From assembly GCF_030548465.1 (NCBI RefSeq), contig NZ_JAUOSF010000005.1, positions 310,001-374,000 on the forward strand: DNA of 64,000 nucleotides, given 5' to 3'. A model generated the notes under the pieces. That model ran no database searches and was not told the origin of the DNA. It saw nothing but the letters and a program-made list of their open reading frames with translations. The stretch comes from Tamlana sp. 2_MG-2023 (lineage in GTDB: Bacteria; Bacteroidota; Bacteroidia; Flavobacteriales; Flavobacteriaceae). This document shows positions 1 to 8,282 of the stretch, piece after piece. The position numbers and the translations under genes were made by a program. The stretch's first letter is position 1; every line of letters starts with the position of its first letter.

Positions 1-807
1 GTTGAAGATGGTAAATTATACGGCTTAGGAAGTAACGATGCCGGAGGTTGTTTGGTGTCACTTATGGCAACATTTGTGCATTTCTATAACCGAGAAGATT
101 TAAAATACAATATAGTTATTGTCGCTTCCGCGGAAGAAGAGAGCAGCGGTCCAAACGGATTAAACAGCATGCTGCCTATCATCCCGAAAGTTGATGTCGC
201 GATTGTTGGCGAACCTACTTTAATGAATCTTGCTGTTGCCGAAAAAGGCTTAGTGGTTTTTGATGCCGTTATTGAAGGGACTCCAAGTCACGCGGCGCAT
301 CCAAACGATAATAATGCCATTTATAATACTATTGAAGCTTTGCAATGGTTTAAAGATTTGAAGTTCGATAAAGGTTCTGAAGCTTTAGGTGATGTAAAAT
401 TAACGGTGACTCAAATTAAGGCAGGATCACAGCATAATGTGGTTCCTGGTCACGTAGATTTGGTTATTGATGTGCGCGTTAACGATGCGTATACCAATGC
501 TGAAATTGCACAAATATTACAAGATAATGCCCCTGTAACGCGTATTACACCGCGTAGCTTACGTTTAAATTCGTCTTCAATTCCAATGGATCATGAATTG
601 GTGAAAGAAGGTCTAGCCATGGGAAGAACCAGTTATGGTTCACCTACATTATCCGATCAAGCGGTTTTAACCTGTAAGTCATTAAAATTAGGGCCAGGCG
701 ATAGTACACGCTCACATTCGGCAGATGAATTCATTTACATCAACGAAATAGAAGAAGGTATTAAAATATATATTGAATTGTTAAACCGTGCACTAATTCC
801 TGTGTAG
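1..807 (+). CDS. argE: M20-family deacetylase, ArgE type (5' end outside window)
   Basis: The reading frame is already open at base 1, so the N-terminus lies upstream; the ATG at 52 is internal. Visible M20 metallopeptidase features are GLGSNDAGG (metal-bridging Asp), EEESSGPNG (catalytic and metal-binding Glu pair), EGTPSHAAHP in the lid domain, and a late GDSTRSHSADEF supplying the last His ligand. The family removes acyl groups from N-acyl amino acids with two metal ions in the cytoplasm. Because argH follows in the same direction 157 bp later, the enzyme most likely works in arginine synthesis, deacylating N-acyl-ornithine or N-acyl-citrulline. In Bacteroidetes the pathway can use succinyl or acetyl forms; the sequence alone does not decide which. 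A DapE-like role is less likely here. Confidence 0.85.
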   Translation, partial: VEDGKLYGLGSNDAGGCLVSLMATFVHFYNREDLKYNIVIVASAEEESSGPNGLNSMLPIIPKVDVAIVGEPTLMNLAVAEKGLVVFDAVIEGTPSHAAHPNDNNAIYNTIEALQWFKDLKFDKGSEALGDVKLTVTQIKAGSQHNVVPGHVDLVIDVRVNDAYTNAEIAQILQDNAPVTRITPRSLRLNSSSIPMDHELVKEGLAMGRTSYGSPTLSDQAVLTCKSLKLGPGDSTRSHSADEFIYINEIEEGIKIYIELLNRALIPV

Positions 808-888
808 ACAGGAATCTTTTGGTTGAGAATATTAATTATTTTTTGTTGAATTATTTAAAAATTTAACAAATCTACGACTATAAAAGGG

Positions 889-962
889 ATTCCTGCTTTC
901 GTAGGAATAACAAAAAATATTAATTAAAAAATGAAGGTAGAGATTTCTGCCTTCGCAGAAAT
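889..962. repeat. Two REP-like palindromes before argH
   Basis: Two copies of a short palindrome of the ATTCCYGCnTTCGnRGGAAT type lie at 889-908 and 943-962. The first is followed by ATAACAAAAAAT, nearly the same flank as the copy at 36470-36489. The second ends two bases before the argH start codon and would form a stable hairpin over the ribosome landing region. Related copies occur at 12750, 33013 and 36470. Confidence 0.75.
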
Positions 963-964
963 TT

Positions 965-2239
965 ATGAAACTCTGGGACAAAGGCATATCCATCGATAAA
1001 AAAATCGAACAATTTACAGTAGGAAACGATAGAGAAATAGATATTCATATCGCAAAGTATGATGTTATAGCATCACGTGCCCACGCGATCATGCTTCAAA
1101 AAATTGGTATTCTTTCTGAAATTGAATTAGAAAAATTACTTTCCGGACTTCAGGTTTTGGCTAACCAGATTGAAGATGGAACTTTTGTTATTGATGCGCA
1201 ATTTGAAGACGTACATTCTAAAATAGAGTTTGAATTAACGAAGGCTTTAGGTGATGTTGGTAAAAAAATACACACCGCACGTTCTAGAAATGACCAAGTT
1301 TTAGTAGCGCTTCATTTATATTTTAAAGAAGAATTATCGGCTGTAAAAGAAAAAACCAAAACACTTTTTGATACACTTTTAAATCAGGCTGAAACTTATA
1401 AAGATAAAGTACTTCCTGGTTATACGCATCTGCAAGTTGCCATGCCATCATCTTTCGGTTTATGGTTTTCTGCTTACGCGGAACTCATGATTGATGATGT
1501 GTTTTTACTAGATGCAGCCATTAAAACAGTAGATCAAAATCCTTTAGGTTCAGCAGCTGGTTATGGAAGTTCATTTCCAATCGACAGAGATGTGACAACT
1601 AAAGAAATGGATTTTGCAACCATGAAATACAATGTGGTTGCAGCGCAAATGGGGCGTGGTAAAAACGAACGTACTATTGCAGCAGCTTTAGGAAGTCTAG
1701 CCAATACCATGGCGCGTTTTGCTATGGATACTTGCTTGTATATGAGTCAGAATTTCGGATTTATTTCATTTCCAGATGAATTAACTACGGGAAGCAGCAT
1801 CATGCCACACAAGAAGAACCCAGATGTTTTTGAGTTAATTCGTGGTAAGTGTAATAAAATTCAAGCTTTACAAAGTGAAATGATTTTAATAACCAATAAT
1901 TTGCCAAGTGGTTACCACCGCGATTTTCAGTTGTTAAAAGAAAATATGATTGCTGCTTTCGAAGAAATAAAAGACATTCTAGATATTTTCAATTATTCTA
2001 TTCAGCAAATAATAGTGAAGGATATTGATATCAACGATGATAAATACAAATATTTATTCACTGTTGATAACATCAATACTTTAGTGGTAGAAGGACAAAC
2101 GTTTAGGGAGGCTTATCAAAAAATTGGCGGACAAGTGCAAGACGGTACTTATGTTCCAGATACTTCTAAAAAACATACCCATGCTGGAAGTATTCATAAT
2201 TTATGCTTAGATAAAATTCGTGATAAGTTTCCTAGCTAG
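965..2239 (+). CDS. argH: Argininosuccinate lyase
   Basis: This enzyme splits argininosuccinate to arginine and fumarate, the last step of arginine synthesis. The fumarase/aspartase superfamily signature GSSIMPHKKNPD, which contributes the mobile catalytic loop, is clear near residue 277. HTARSRNDQ near residue 103 and the GYTHLQ block near residue 151 are typical of ArgH. The 424 residues are slightly short of the roughly 460 usual in proteobacteria but fit Bacteroidetes members. It follows the argE-type gene in the same direction and probably shares its transcript. The start at 965 lies directly behind a palindromic repeat hairpin (943-962), so translation initiation may depend on opening that hairpin. 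Confidence 0.95.
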   Translation: MKLWDKGISIDKKIEQFTVGNDREIDIHIAKYDVIASRAHAIMLQKIGILSEIELEKLLSGLQVLANQIEDGTFVIDAQFEDVHSKIEFELTKALGDVGKKIHTARSRNDQVLVALHLYFKEELSAVKEKTKTLFDTLLNQAETYKDKVLPGYTHLQVAMPSSFGLWFSAYAELMIDDVFLLDAAIKTVDQNPLGSAAGYGSSFPIDRDVTTKEMDFATMKYNVVAAQMGRGKNERTIAAALGSLANTMARFAMDTCLYMSQNFGFISFPDELTTGSSIMPHKKNPDVFELIRGKCNKIQALQSEMILITNNLPSGYHRDFQLLKENMIAAFEEIKDILDIFNYSIQQIIVKDIDINDDKYKYLFTVDNINTLVVEGQTFREAYQKIGGQVQDGTYVPDTSKKHTHAGSIHNLCLDKIRDKFPS

Positions 2240-2256
2240 GTTAAATATTAGCGCTT

Positions 2257-2750
2257 ATGAATATCGAATTCATACCAATAAAACCGCATGAGAAGCACCT
2301 GGTACTCAAACTTTTCAAGGAAGCTGCTGAAAGGATTTCTAAGAAGCATATTGATCATTGGCAATACTGGAAAAATCCGCCACAAGAAAAAGTAAAATGG
2401 GTTGAAGAAGGTATTGGTAATAATGAGTTTTTCTTCATCAAAAATCTTGAAAGCGATTGCGTTGGAATGGTTCGTGTTCTAGAAGAAGATTTGCTCTATT
2501 GGGGTAAGCAAGATGAAAAAGCCAAACTTTAGTTGTAGTTGAACAATTGGAAGGACAAGGTATTGGTAAAATAATCTTGCAAGACATTGAAAAGGAGGCC
2601 AAAGTAGCCGGTTTTTCACGCCTAAGATTGGATGCCGATTCTAAAAATCCTAAGCTTTGTGGTTATTATGAAAATCAGGGGTTTAGGCAATTAGGAACAA
2701 AGCGATTATCAATTTCTACGTATAATTTGTACGAAAAGAAGATTAATTAG
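2257..2750 (+). pseudogene. GNAT acetyltransferase, frameshifted
   Basis: Two consecutive reading frames make up one GNAT N-acetyltransferase. Residues 1-91 (2257-2532) end at a TAG. The next frame carries LVVVEQLEGQGIGK, the acetyl-CoA pyrophosphate-binding motif A, then the C-terminal beta strand with YYENQGFR. The frames meet around 2515-2530, next to an A-rich run (GATGAAAAAGCC), so one or more bases have been lost or gained. As written, no single intact protein is made unless ribosomes shift frame. A partial second copy at 5611-5787 is also broken, which supports real decay over a sequencing error. The substrate is unknown. It starts 17 bp after argH. Confidence 0.75.
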
Positions 2751-2803
2751 AATACCTTAAAGCTAACGCTTCACATCATGTCGATAAGTTCTATCACTTT
2801 TGT

Positions 2804-2811
2804 TACCTTTG
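2804..2811 (+). promoter_or_regulatory. Possible -7 promoter element of the DUF3124 lipoprotein gene
   Basis: TACCTTTG matches the Bacteroidetes -7 consensus TAnnTTTG. It ends only four bases before the ATG at 2816, so transcription from it would give an almost leaderless mRNA. No convincing -33 TTG is visible at the usual distance, so this is tentative. The degenerate second copy of the gene has lost this element. Confidence 0.35.
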
Positions 2812-2815
2812 GTTT

Positions 2816-3325
2816 ATGAAGCAAAATCTACTAATCATAGGATTAATTTTTAGTTTAGTGGCCTGTAATGAGGAAAAGCAGATAAGCTCTTTGCATCCTG
2901 AAAATTGGTCGAAACGAACGATTGATATCAGCCAGAAGGACAGTCTTCAATCTGGTCAATCTTATCTGTCTATTTATTCTCAGATTTATAGTTTATCGGA
3001 AAATAAGACCCACAATTTAACCGCTATGGTTAGCTTAAGAAATACAAGTACAGAAGATACTGTTTATGTTGAGAACGCTAATTATTACGATACTCATGGT
3101 AAATTGGTGAGAACATATTTTGATAAAACCATTTTCTTAGCACCACTTGAAACAGCTGAAATCATAATCGATGAGGTTGATATTTCTGGAGGTACGGGTT
3201 CAAATTTTATTTTTGACTGGAAGGTCCCTCAAGACTGTTCAGAACCCCTATTTGATGGCGTTATGAATTCGACCGTCGGGCAGCAAGGTTTGTCGTTTAC
3301 AACGCAAGCTGTACGTATTAAGTAA
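2816..3325 (+). CDS. DUF3124-like lipoprotein
   Basis: Residues 1-17 form a lipoprotein signal ending in the lipobox LVAC, followed by an acidic stretch (NEEK) that in Bacteroidetes favours export to the outer-membrane surface. The mature part shows the pattern I associate with DUF3124 proteins: SLRNTS, NANYYDTHGKLVRTYF, a PLET segment, then a conserved end with MNSTVGQQGLSFTTQ. The molecular role of that family is not known to me. A 91 percent identical degenerate copy lies at 5788-6265. It sits 65 bp after the GNAT pseudogene with its own possible promoter. Confidence 0.7.
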   Translation: MKQNLLIIGLIFSLVACNEEKQISSLHPENWSKRTIDISQKDSLQSGQSYLSIYSQIYSLSENKTHNLTAMVSLRNTSTEDTVYVENANYYDTHGKLVRTYFDKTIFLAPLETAEIIIDEVDISGGTGSNFIFDWKVPQDCSEPLFDGVMNSTVGQQGLSFTTQAVRIK

Positions 3326-3390
3326 TTTATGACGATAATAGAAAACATTATTAATTGAGTTTTTAGGAAAATTAAATATCAGTTTTAGTA

Positions 3391-4029
3391 ATGAAAAATA
3401 ATATATTTAAAAATTCGTTAATAGTCTTTTTATTAGTAAATTCTTGTGTTTTTTCTCAAGATATAATTATTACAAAAAATAGAGATTCTATACTTTCAGA
3501 AGTTAAAGAAATTAGATTGAATGAAATATCGTTTCATAAGGCTAATAATCCAGATGGTCCACTATATATATTGCCAAAAAGTGAAATTTTTGAAATTATA
3601 TTCAAAAATGGAACAAGTGAGAAATACACGTCAGATCATAATAAATCAACTCTAACTAAAGAGCAAACTAAAGATTTTCTCAAAGAAAATATTGATAAAT
3701 ATTGTTATGACCGATCGGGTAAATTTCAAATTATCATTGAATTCGAAGGTGATTATATGAGGTTTTACCGAAGGGCAAAAAATACTGACGATGTACCACG
3801 AAAGCGTGAGCTATATAATTTTTCTAAATCGTGTATATTTCATAAATTATCTAAACGTAATCAAGGAATATCATATATTAATGCAGAGATTCCTAAGTTT
3901 ATGGATAATTCAAAGGGTGGGGCTTGGAAGAATTCCTTTAAACTAGTTCTTAGAGTAAATAGTCATGAAAATGGAGAGAAGATTTTAGACGCCATGAAAC
4001 ATTATCATAGTTTGCTTACTCAGAATTAA
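3391..4029 (+). CDS. Secreted protein of unknown function
   Basis: A 212-residue protein with a clear N-terminal signal peptide (KNSLIVFLLVNSCVFSQ) and cleavage expected after FSQ, typical of Flavobacteriaceae. The mature part is charged and mixed alpha/beta; I recognise no catalytic motif. The segment DIIITKNRDSILSEVKEI resembles the opening of many small exported Bacteroidetes proteins that begin with a short beta-sheet unit, but I cannot name a family. The gene lies in a stretch (3326-4367) present after the first lipoprotein copy and absent after the second, so it was either inserted here or deleted there. Base composition is more AT-rich than the neighbouring metabolic genes. Confidence 0.6.
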   Translation: MKNNIFKNSLIVFLLVNSCVFSQDIIITKNRDSILSEVKEIRLNEISFHKANNPDGPLYILPKSEIFEIIFKNGTSEKYTSDHNKSTLTKEQTKDFLKENIDKYCYDRSGKFQIIIEFEGDYMRFYRRAKNTDDVPRKRELYNFSKSCIFHKLSKRNQGISYINAEIPKFMDNSKGGAWKNSFKLVLRVNSHENGEKILDAMKHYHSLLTQN

Positions 4030-4054
4030 TAGAGTTGTTACTTTAAAAACTAAT

Positions 4055-4087
4055 GCCCCATCCCCTTGATGGGATCATAGTGGGGGC
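4055..4087. repeat. C-rich/G-rich inverted repeat, possibly a MITE-end remnant
   Basis: A GCCCC-to-GGGGGC inverted repeat with an internal CCATC/GATGG pair. It resembles the ends of the two larger repeats at 23783 and 25217 but lacks their body. It sits just before the MarC remnant. Confidence 0.35.
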
Positions 4088-4119
4088 GTCCACAATACTT
4101 TTTTAATTTTTTACAATGA

Positions 4120-4311
4120 TTGGCCACTCGTTACAAACGAACGGTAGCAGTGGGAGTAAATTGTTTGATACTTCTTGGTGCCAATCATCTTCAAAAAAGA
4201 ATTGGGGACTATGGGGTTACGGTTATTAGTAAAATCATGGGCTTAATTCTGGCAGCCTATGCCGTACAGAATATCTTAACGGGTATAAATAGCTACTTTC
4301 AAGGGGTTTAG
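4120..4311 (+). pseudogene. Remnant of a MarC-family membrane protein (C-terminal end)
   Basis: The 63-codon frame has no proper start: a TGA lies directly before the TTG at 4120. Its translation fits the last part of MarC/YhgN-type inner-membrane proteins, with VNCLILLGAN and then GVTVISKIMGLILAAYAVQN, a hydrophobic helix with the family's Gly-Leu pattern. Complete members have about 200 residues and six membrane helices, so roughly two thirds is missing. I read it as a leftover fragment. The homology call rests on the one motif and is moderate. Confidence 0.5.
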
Positions 4312-4367
4312 TTAGGTTTGGTTTCAAACATGAATTAGGACTATGAAAGCTGCATTTATCAGAAGTT

Positions 4368-4438
4368 AAGTTTTAACCAATTTCAGAATAGTGTAAAATA
4401 GGACTTCGCATACTGGTTTTTATCTGTGTTCAGTCGTT
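4368..4438 (+). repeat. Leader repeat, copy 1 (upstream of the esterase)
   Basis: About 70 bp starting AAGTTTTAACCAATTT and ending GTTCAGTCG can be aligned with 6288-6357 upstream of the GH16 gene, sharing AACCAATTT, GTAAAATAGGACTTC-like and GTTCAG blocks. Both copies follow the lipoprotein sequence and precede a polysaccharide-related gene. It may be a shared regulatory region or simply duplicated sequence. Confidence 0.5.
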
Positions 4439-4510
4439 TTTTTGAGTTAGGGGGTGTAATTATACACCTTGGTATTTTTTGTCATATAAATCATTTCTCG
4501 TATCGATTGA

Positions 4511-4539
4511 TTTGTATAAGTGACCGATAAATAAATTTG
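4511..4539 (+). promoter_or_regulatory. Likely promoter of the esterase gene
   Basis: TTTG at 4511-4514 and TAAATTTG at 4532-4539 match the Bacteroidetes -33 and -7 elements with 17 bp between them. The predicted transcript would begin near 4545, leaving a leader of about 27 bases before the ATG at 4572. Confidence 0.5.
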
Positions 4540-4571
4540 TAAATTAGTAGTCGGAATTTTAACCACACAAT

Positions 4572-5486
4572 ATGATATCAAGGTGCTTAATCGTTTTTAT
4601 TATAGGTCTAGCTATGAATAATAGTTATTCGCAAAACAATATTTTTGAAATATGGGGCGATAACATCCCAAATAGCAAAGAAACCCCCGAAATTGAAATT
4701 ACTGAAGTTACCGATATAAAAAGAATTTCATTAGTAAAAAAACCGACGCTAGAAGTTTTTCTCCCTACAAAGCAAAACGCTACAGGTAAAGCTGTAATTA
4801 TTTGTCCTGGAGGTGGGTATAAGGTCTTATGTTATGACTGGGAAGGAACAGATATTGCAAAGTGGTTTAATAGCAAAGGGGTTGCTGCATTCGTGTTAAA
4901 ATCTAGATTGCCATTGTCGAAATCATTAATTGTACCTCATGAAGCACCATTGCAGGATGCACAACGTGCTATAAGATGGGTAAGACAGCATGCAGAAGAG
5001 TATAATGTAAATCCTAATAAAATTGGAATTATGGGGTTTTCAGCGGGAGGACATTTAGCGTCAACTTTAGGTGTGCAGTTTGATACACCTAATAATTTCA
5101 AGGAGGCATCCATTGATACCATTTCCGCACGACCAGATTTTACTATTTTGATTTATCCCGTGGTTACCATGAAGGATAACTTTACACATAAAGGGTCGCA
5201 AAATAATTTGTTAGGAAAGGATGCAAGTGATGCATTGAAGAAAAAGTATTCTAATGAATTACAAGTCACAGAAAATACTCCACCAACATTTATAATACAT
5301 TCAGGAGATGATAGTGTTGTTCCTGTAGAGAATAGTTTGCAATTGTATAAAGCGCTTAAAGATAAAGGGGTTAGTTCAGAAATGCATATTTACCCATACG
5401 GTGGGCATGGTTTTGGCTTAGCCTTGGAAAATGGTTACTTGCAAACTTGGCCTGATCGATTGTTTGATTGGATGAAGAGTTTTTAG
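4572..5486 (+). CDS. Secreted alpha/beta-hydrolase, carbohydrate-esterase-like
   Basis: The 304-residue protein begins with a signal peptide (cleavage likely after NNSYSQ). It has an alpha/beta-hydrolase fold: oxyanion region ICPGGGY, nucleophile elbow GFSAGGH with Ser157, acid in SGDDSVVP (Asp246 or Asp247), and His279 in YGGHGFGL. This set is typical of the acetyl-xylan-esterase/BD-FAE group that removes acetyl or feruloyl groups from plant or algal polysaccharides. Export plus a nearby GH16 gene support a role in glycan deacylation, but no substrate can be read from sequence. The shared leader (4368-4438) and a good promoter suggest its own transcript. I prefer esterase over peptidase S9 because there is no propeller domain. 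Confidence 0.8.
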   Translation: MISRCLIVFIIGLAMNNSYSQNNIFEIWGDNIPNSKETPEIEITEVTDIKRISLVKKPTLEVFLPTKQNATGKAVIICPGGGYKVLCYDWEGTDIAKWFNSKGVAAFVLKSRLPLSKSLIVPHEAPLQDAQRAIRWVRQHAEEYNVNPNKIGIMGFSAGGHLASTLGVQFDTPNNFKEASIDTISARPDFTILIYPVVTMKDNFTHKGSQNNLLGKDASDALKKKYSNELQVTENTPPTFIIHSGDDSVVPVENSLQLYKALKDKGVSSEMHIYPYGGHGFGLALENGYLQTWPDRLFDWMKSF

Positions 5487-5549
5487 TTTTAATTTAAAGT
5501 TTATCGTTTAATTACAAACAAACATCCTTCTCCGGGGAATTGCAAGTGC

Positions 5550-5615
5550 TGCGCTTTTAAGGACTTTCTAGTTTAGTTTAATTGGTTTGTTGACTAACTC
5601 AAATAATTAAATAAT
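5550..5615. repeat. 66-bp exact copy of the leuB 3' end and half-terminator
   Basis: These 66 bases are identical to 8274-8339, which comprises the right arm of the leuB terminator, the spacer and the last codons of leuB. The left arm of the terminator is absent here. At the right edge the copy passes straight into the middle of a GNAT gene copy through a shared AAATAAT. Confidence 0.95.
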
Positions 5616-5787
5616 CTTGCAAGACATTGAAAAGGAGGCCAAATTAGCCGGTTTTTCATACCTAAGATTGGATGCCGATTCTAAAAACCGAAAGCTTTGT
5701 AGTTATTTTGAAAATCAAGGGTTTAGGTAAGTAAGAACAAAGCGATTATCGATTTCTAGGTGTAATTTGTACGAAAAGAGGATTAAT
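5611..5787 (+). pseudogene. GNAT acetyltransferase fragment, second copy
   Basis: This is a degenerate copy of 2571-2747. It starts mid-gene, without the N-terminal two thirds, and carries a nonsense mutation: the CAA of the first copy is TAA at 5728-5730. Downstream codons remain recognisable (TKRLSIS-like, then NLYEKR). It cannot encode a working acetyltransferase. Confidence 0.85.
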
Positions 5788-6265
5788 TTTTAGTTTAGTG
5801 GCGTGTAATGAGGAAAATCAGATAAGCTCTTTGCATCCTGAAAATTGGTCGAAACGAACGATTGATATCAGTCAGAAGGACAGTCTTCAATTTGGTAAAT
5901 CTTATCTGTCTATTTATTATCAGATTTATAGTTTATCGGAAAATAAGACTCACAATTTAACCGCTATGGTTAGCTTAAGGAATACAAGTGCAGAAGATAC
6001 TATTGATGTTGAGAACGCTAATTATTACCATACTCATGATGAATTGGTAAGAACATATTTTGATAAAATTATTTTCTTAGCACCACTTGAAACAGCTGAA
6101 ATCATAATCGATGAGGTTGATATTTCTGGAGGGGTGGGTTCAAATTTTATTTTTGACTGGAAGATTCCTCAAGACTGCTCAGAACCCTTATTTGATGGCG
6201 TTATGAATTCAACCGTTGGGCAGCAAGGATTATCATTTACAACACAAGCAGTACGTATTAAATAA
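5788..6265 (+). pseudogene. DUF3124-like lipoprotein, second copy lacking its start
   Basis: The mature part is intact and differs from the 2816-3325 protein at 13 of about 152 residues. Its 5' end is missing: a 100-bp segment, corresponding to 2741-2840 of the first copy, is absent, exactly between two GATTAAT direct repeats. That removes the promoter element, the ATG and the first codons of the signal peptide. Only GLIFSLVAC of the signal remains, and the first usable start is a GTG inside the lipobox. I infer a pseudogene. Slow protein-level divergence suggests it was functional for part of its history or that the duplication is fairly recent. Confidence 0.7.
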
Positions 6266-6287
6266 TATGGCAGAATATGTTAGAATT

Positions 6288-6357
6288 TAAGTTTGAACCA
6301 ATTTTAGATAAGTTTAAAGTAGGACTTCACTTATTTGCTGTCAACTTTGTTCAGTTT
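6288..6357 (+). repeat. Leader repeat, copy 2 (upstream of GH16)
   Basis: Counterpart of 4368-4438, with AACCAATTTTAG and GTAGGACTTC blocks followed by TTTGTTCAG. It begins 22 bp after the second lipoprotein copy, whereas in the first copy about 1 kb of other sequence intervenes. The rest of the gap to the GH16 gene shows no clear consensus promoter. Confidence 0.5.
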
Positions 6358-6478
6358 ATGTCTAGTTATTTGAAAGTTCCAACACGAGGTTTTAAATTAG
6401 TTTTGAAGACTATACTTAAGCAAAAATCATGTGTGTTTTTGTTTATAACGTAATTTGACTAAATTAAGATTAAATATT

Positions 6479-7711
6479 ATGGTAAAAGCAACAAAATTAT
6501 ATGGATTATTAAGTGCGATTCTATTGGTGGTTGGATGTAGTAGCGACGATGATTCTTCTACAGAAAATCCAACAATAATACCTACAACTATTTCCTCAAT
6601 TACACCGGAGAAAACATCGGTTTATTCAGAAATTATTGCTGGAGGAAAAATTACAACGGGTACAGATGATATATCCATTTCAGAAAGAGGGGTTTGTTGG
6701 AGTATATCTGATAAGCCATCAGTTAGCGATAACAAATCAATATCAGATAGTAATTCTACCGATTTTTCAGTAACCATTACCGACTTAGATGGCAGCCAAA
6801 CATATTATCTGAGCGCCTATTTCATTGCTAGTGATAAAATTGAATATGGTGAGGTAAAAGAAATTTTAACGGATGAAATGCCAAAACCTTCAGGGCCTGT
6901 TGACTTTTTGCCAAGTCCAGGAGAGGGTAAAGAATGGGTAATTCAACCTAAATTTACTAATGAGTTTAATTATGAAGGAAAAACTGCCGAGTTTACAGAT
7001 AATTGGCAGGATAAGTTTTTTAATGGTTGGACAGGACCTAAAAAATCAGGCACAGCTACAACTTCAACTGAATATACCCCCGAGAACTCATCAATAGAAG
7101 GAGGAGAGCTTGTATATAAAGCTACCATTAATGGTAACAATGTCCATACAGGTTGTGTGACCTCGAAAGAGAAGGTTGGCTATCCGTTATATATGGAAGC
7201 TCGTGTAAAAATTAGCGAGTCTTCATTGGCTACTGCAGTTTGGTTATTAAGCGATGACTCGACCCAGGAAATTGATAATTTAGAAGCCTATGGAGATAAA
7301 TCCAATACTTATTTTTCTGAACGTTTGCATTTAAGTCATCATGTTTTTATTAGAGATCCTTTTCAAGATTATCAGCCAAAAGGTGAAGAAACCTATTACG
7401 CAGATGGTAAAGGAACAAAATGGGCCGATGATTACCATGATTATGGTGTGTTATGGTTAGACCCATGGACTTTAAAATACTATGTTGATGGAGAATTGGT
7501 GAGAGAAGTACCTACAGATCAAATTGATCCTGAAAATTACACTAGTGGCACAGGCTTAAATAAAGATATGTTTTTAATTATATCTGCTGCAGCTCAACCA
7601 TGGAGAGAAACAGTTGGTCAGGTTGATGATTATACAACCGATCCTTCAGTTATTAGTTCAGAAAGGTCAACTTCGAGATTTGACTACATACGTACGTATA
7701 AACCAGAATAA
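6479..7711 (+). CDS. GH16 glycoside hydrolase lipoprotein, beta-agarase/porphyranase-like
   Basis: I choose the ATG at 6479, not the TTG at 6455, because it starts the lipoprotein signal directly (MVKATKLYG to VVGCSSDDD). The CSSDDD sequence is a flavobacterial surface-export signal, so the enzyme probably sits on the outer face of the outer membrane. Residues of about 35-130 form an Fn3-like beta domain (ERGVCWS pattern), followed by a GH16 catalytic domain of about 270 residues. The retaining catalytic motif is EIDNLE (Glu264, Asp266, Glu269). The surrounding WLLSDDSTQEIDNLEAYG resembles beta-agarases and porphyranases more than laminarinases. The exact substrate is not settled. It stands alone, without SusC/SusD genes. 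Confidence 0.85.
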   Translation: MVKATKLYGLLSAILLVVGCSSDDDSSTENPTIIPTTISSITPEKTSVYSEIIAGGKITTGTDDISISERGVCWSISDKPSVSDNKSISDSNSTDFSVTITDLDGSQTYYLSAYFIASDKIEYGEVKEILTDEMPKPSGPVDFLPSPGEGKEWVIQPKFTNEFNYEGKTAEFTDNWQDKFFNGWTGPKKSGTATTSTEYTPENSSIEGGELVYKATINGNNVHTGCVTSKEKVGYPLYMEARVKISESSLATAVWLLSDDSTQEIDNLEAYGDKSNTYFSERLHLSHHVFIRDPFQDYQPKGEETYYADGKGTKWADDYHDYGVLWLDPWTLKYYVDGELVREVPTDQIDPENYTSGTGLNKDMFLIISAAAQPWRETVGQVDDYTTDPSVISSERSTSRFDYIRTYKPE

Positions 7712-8255
7712 TTATTTGTTCGTTTATAATCTTGATATGCTTATCTCAAAATAGAACTGACCTATTAGCATGTCATGATATTTTTTAGAAATTTCCTTGC
7801 TCCAGTCTGTGACTACTACAGGCAACATAATAAGGGATAACCTATATATATGAAAAAGTAAATCGTCTAAGATAACCTCTTAGACGATTTACTTTTTATA
7901 ATTATTTCTAACTACTTGGAGGTGTTGTTTTGGATCAAGAAACATCATTAAAACTAGAGGTGTTAGTATATATGGTTACACGATTCTGGTTGGGGATGTG
8001 CGGTTACAATTAATCCAATTTCTTCTTTAATTTTATCAAGACATTCCAAATGTAGAGTAGTTCAAGTATGTGTTTTGTTTAAAATGAGCGAGAAGATGTT
8101 CGTAGACCTCAACAAGATTTTTTTCTTAAGGATTTAGTCTTTAATTGTTGAAATTAAAGTTGCATTTTATAGTACGATTATTAATAGACTCATGGTAAAG
8201 CCCTCTAATGTACTAGCCTTTTCCTCTTTTTTAGTCTATGACTATGTGAAATTAA
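7712..8255. other. Non-coding gap between GH16 and leuB
   Basis: Apart from one strong hairpin (7853-7897), I see no open reading frame, RNA family or repeat in these 544 bases. The base composition and scattered stops would fit decayed sequence left by the rearrangement described for this region, but no ancestral gene can be named. Confidence 0.5.
7853..7897 (+). terminator. Intrinsic terminator of the GH16 gene
   Basis: A perfect 19-bp stem (7853-7871 with 7879-7897) and a 7-base loop, flanked by A5 on one side and T5 on the other, so it could work in both directions. It lies 142 bp after the GH16 stop. Confidence 0.85.
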
Positions 8256-8282
8256 AAAAGCGCATCGAAGAGATGCGCTTTT
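8256..8282 (-). terminator. leuB terminator
   Basis: An 11-bp stem AAAAGCGCATC/GATGCGCTTTT with a 5-base loop, 48 bp past the leuB stop on the minus strand; the A-run at 8254-8259 gives the U-tract. Its right arm is part of the 66-bp duplicated segment. Confidence 0.85.

Noticed and set aside
4937-5122. 61-codon minus-strand frame inside the esterase gene
   Set aside because: Antisense shadow of a strongly conserved coding region; no family resemblance or start context.
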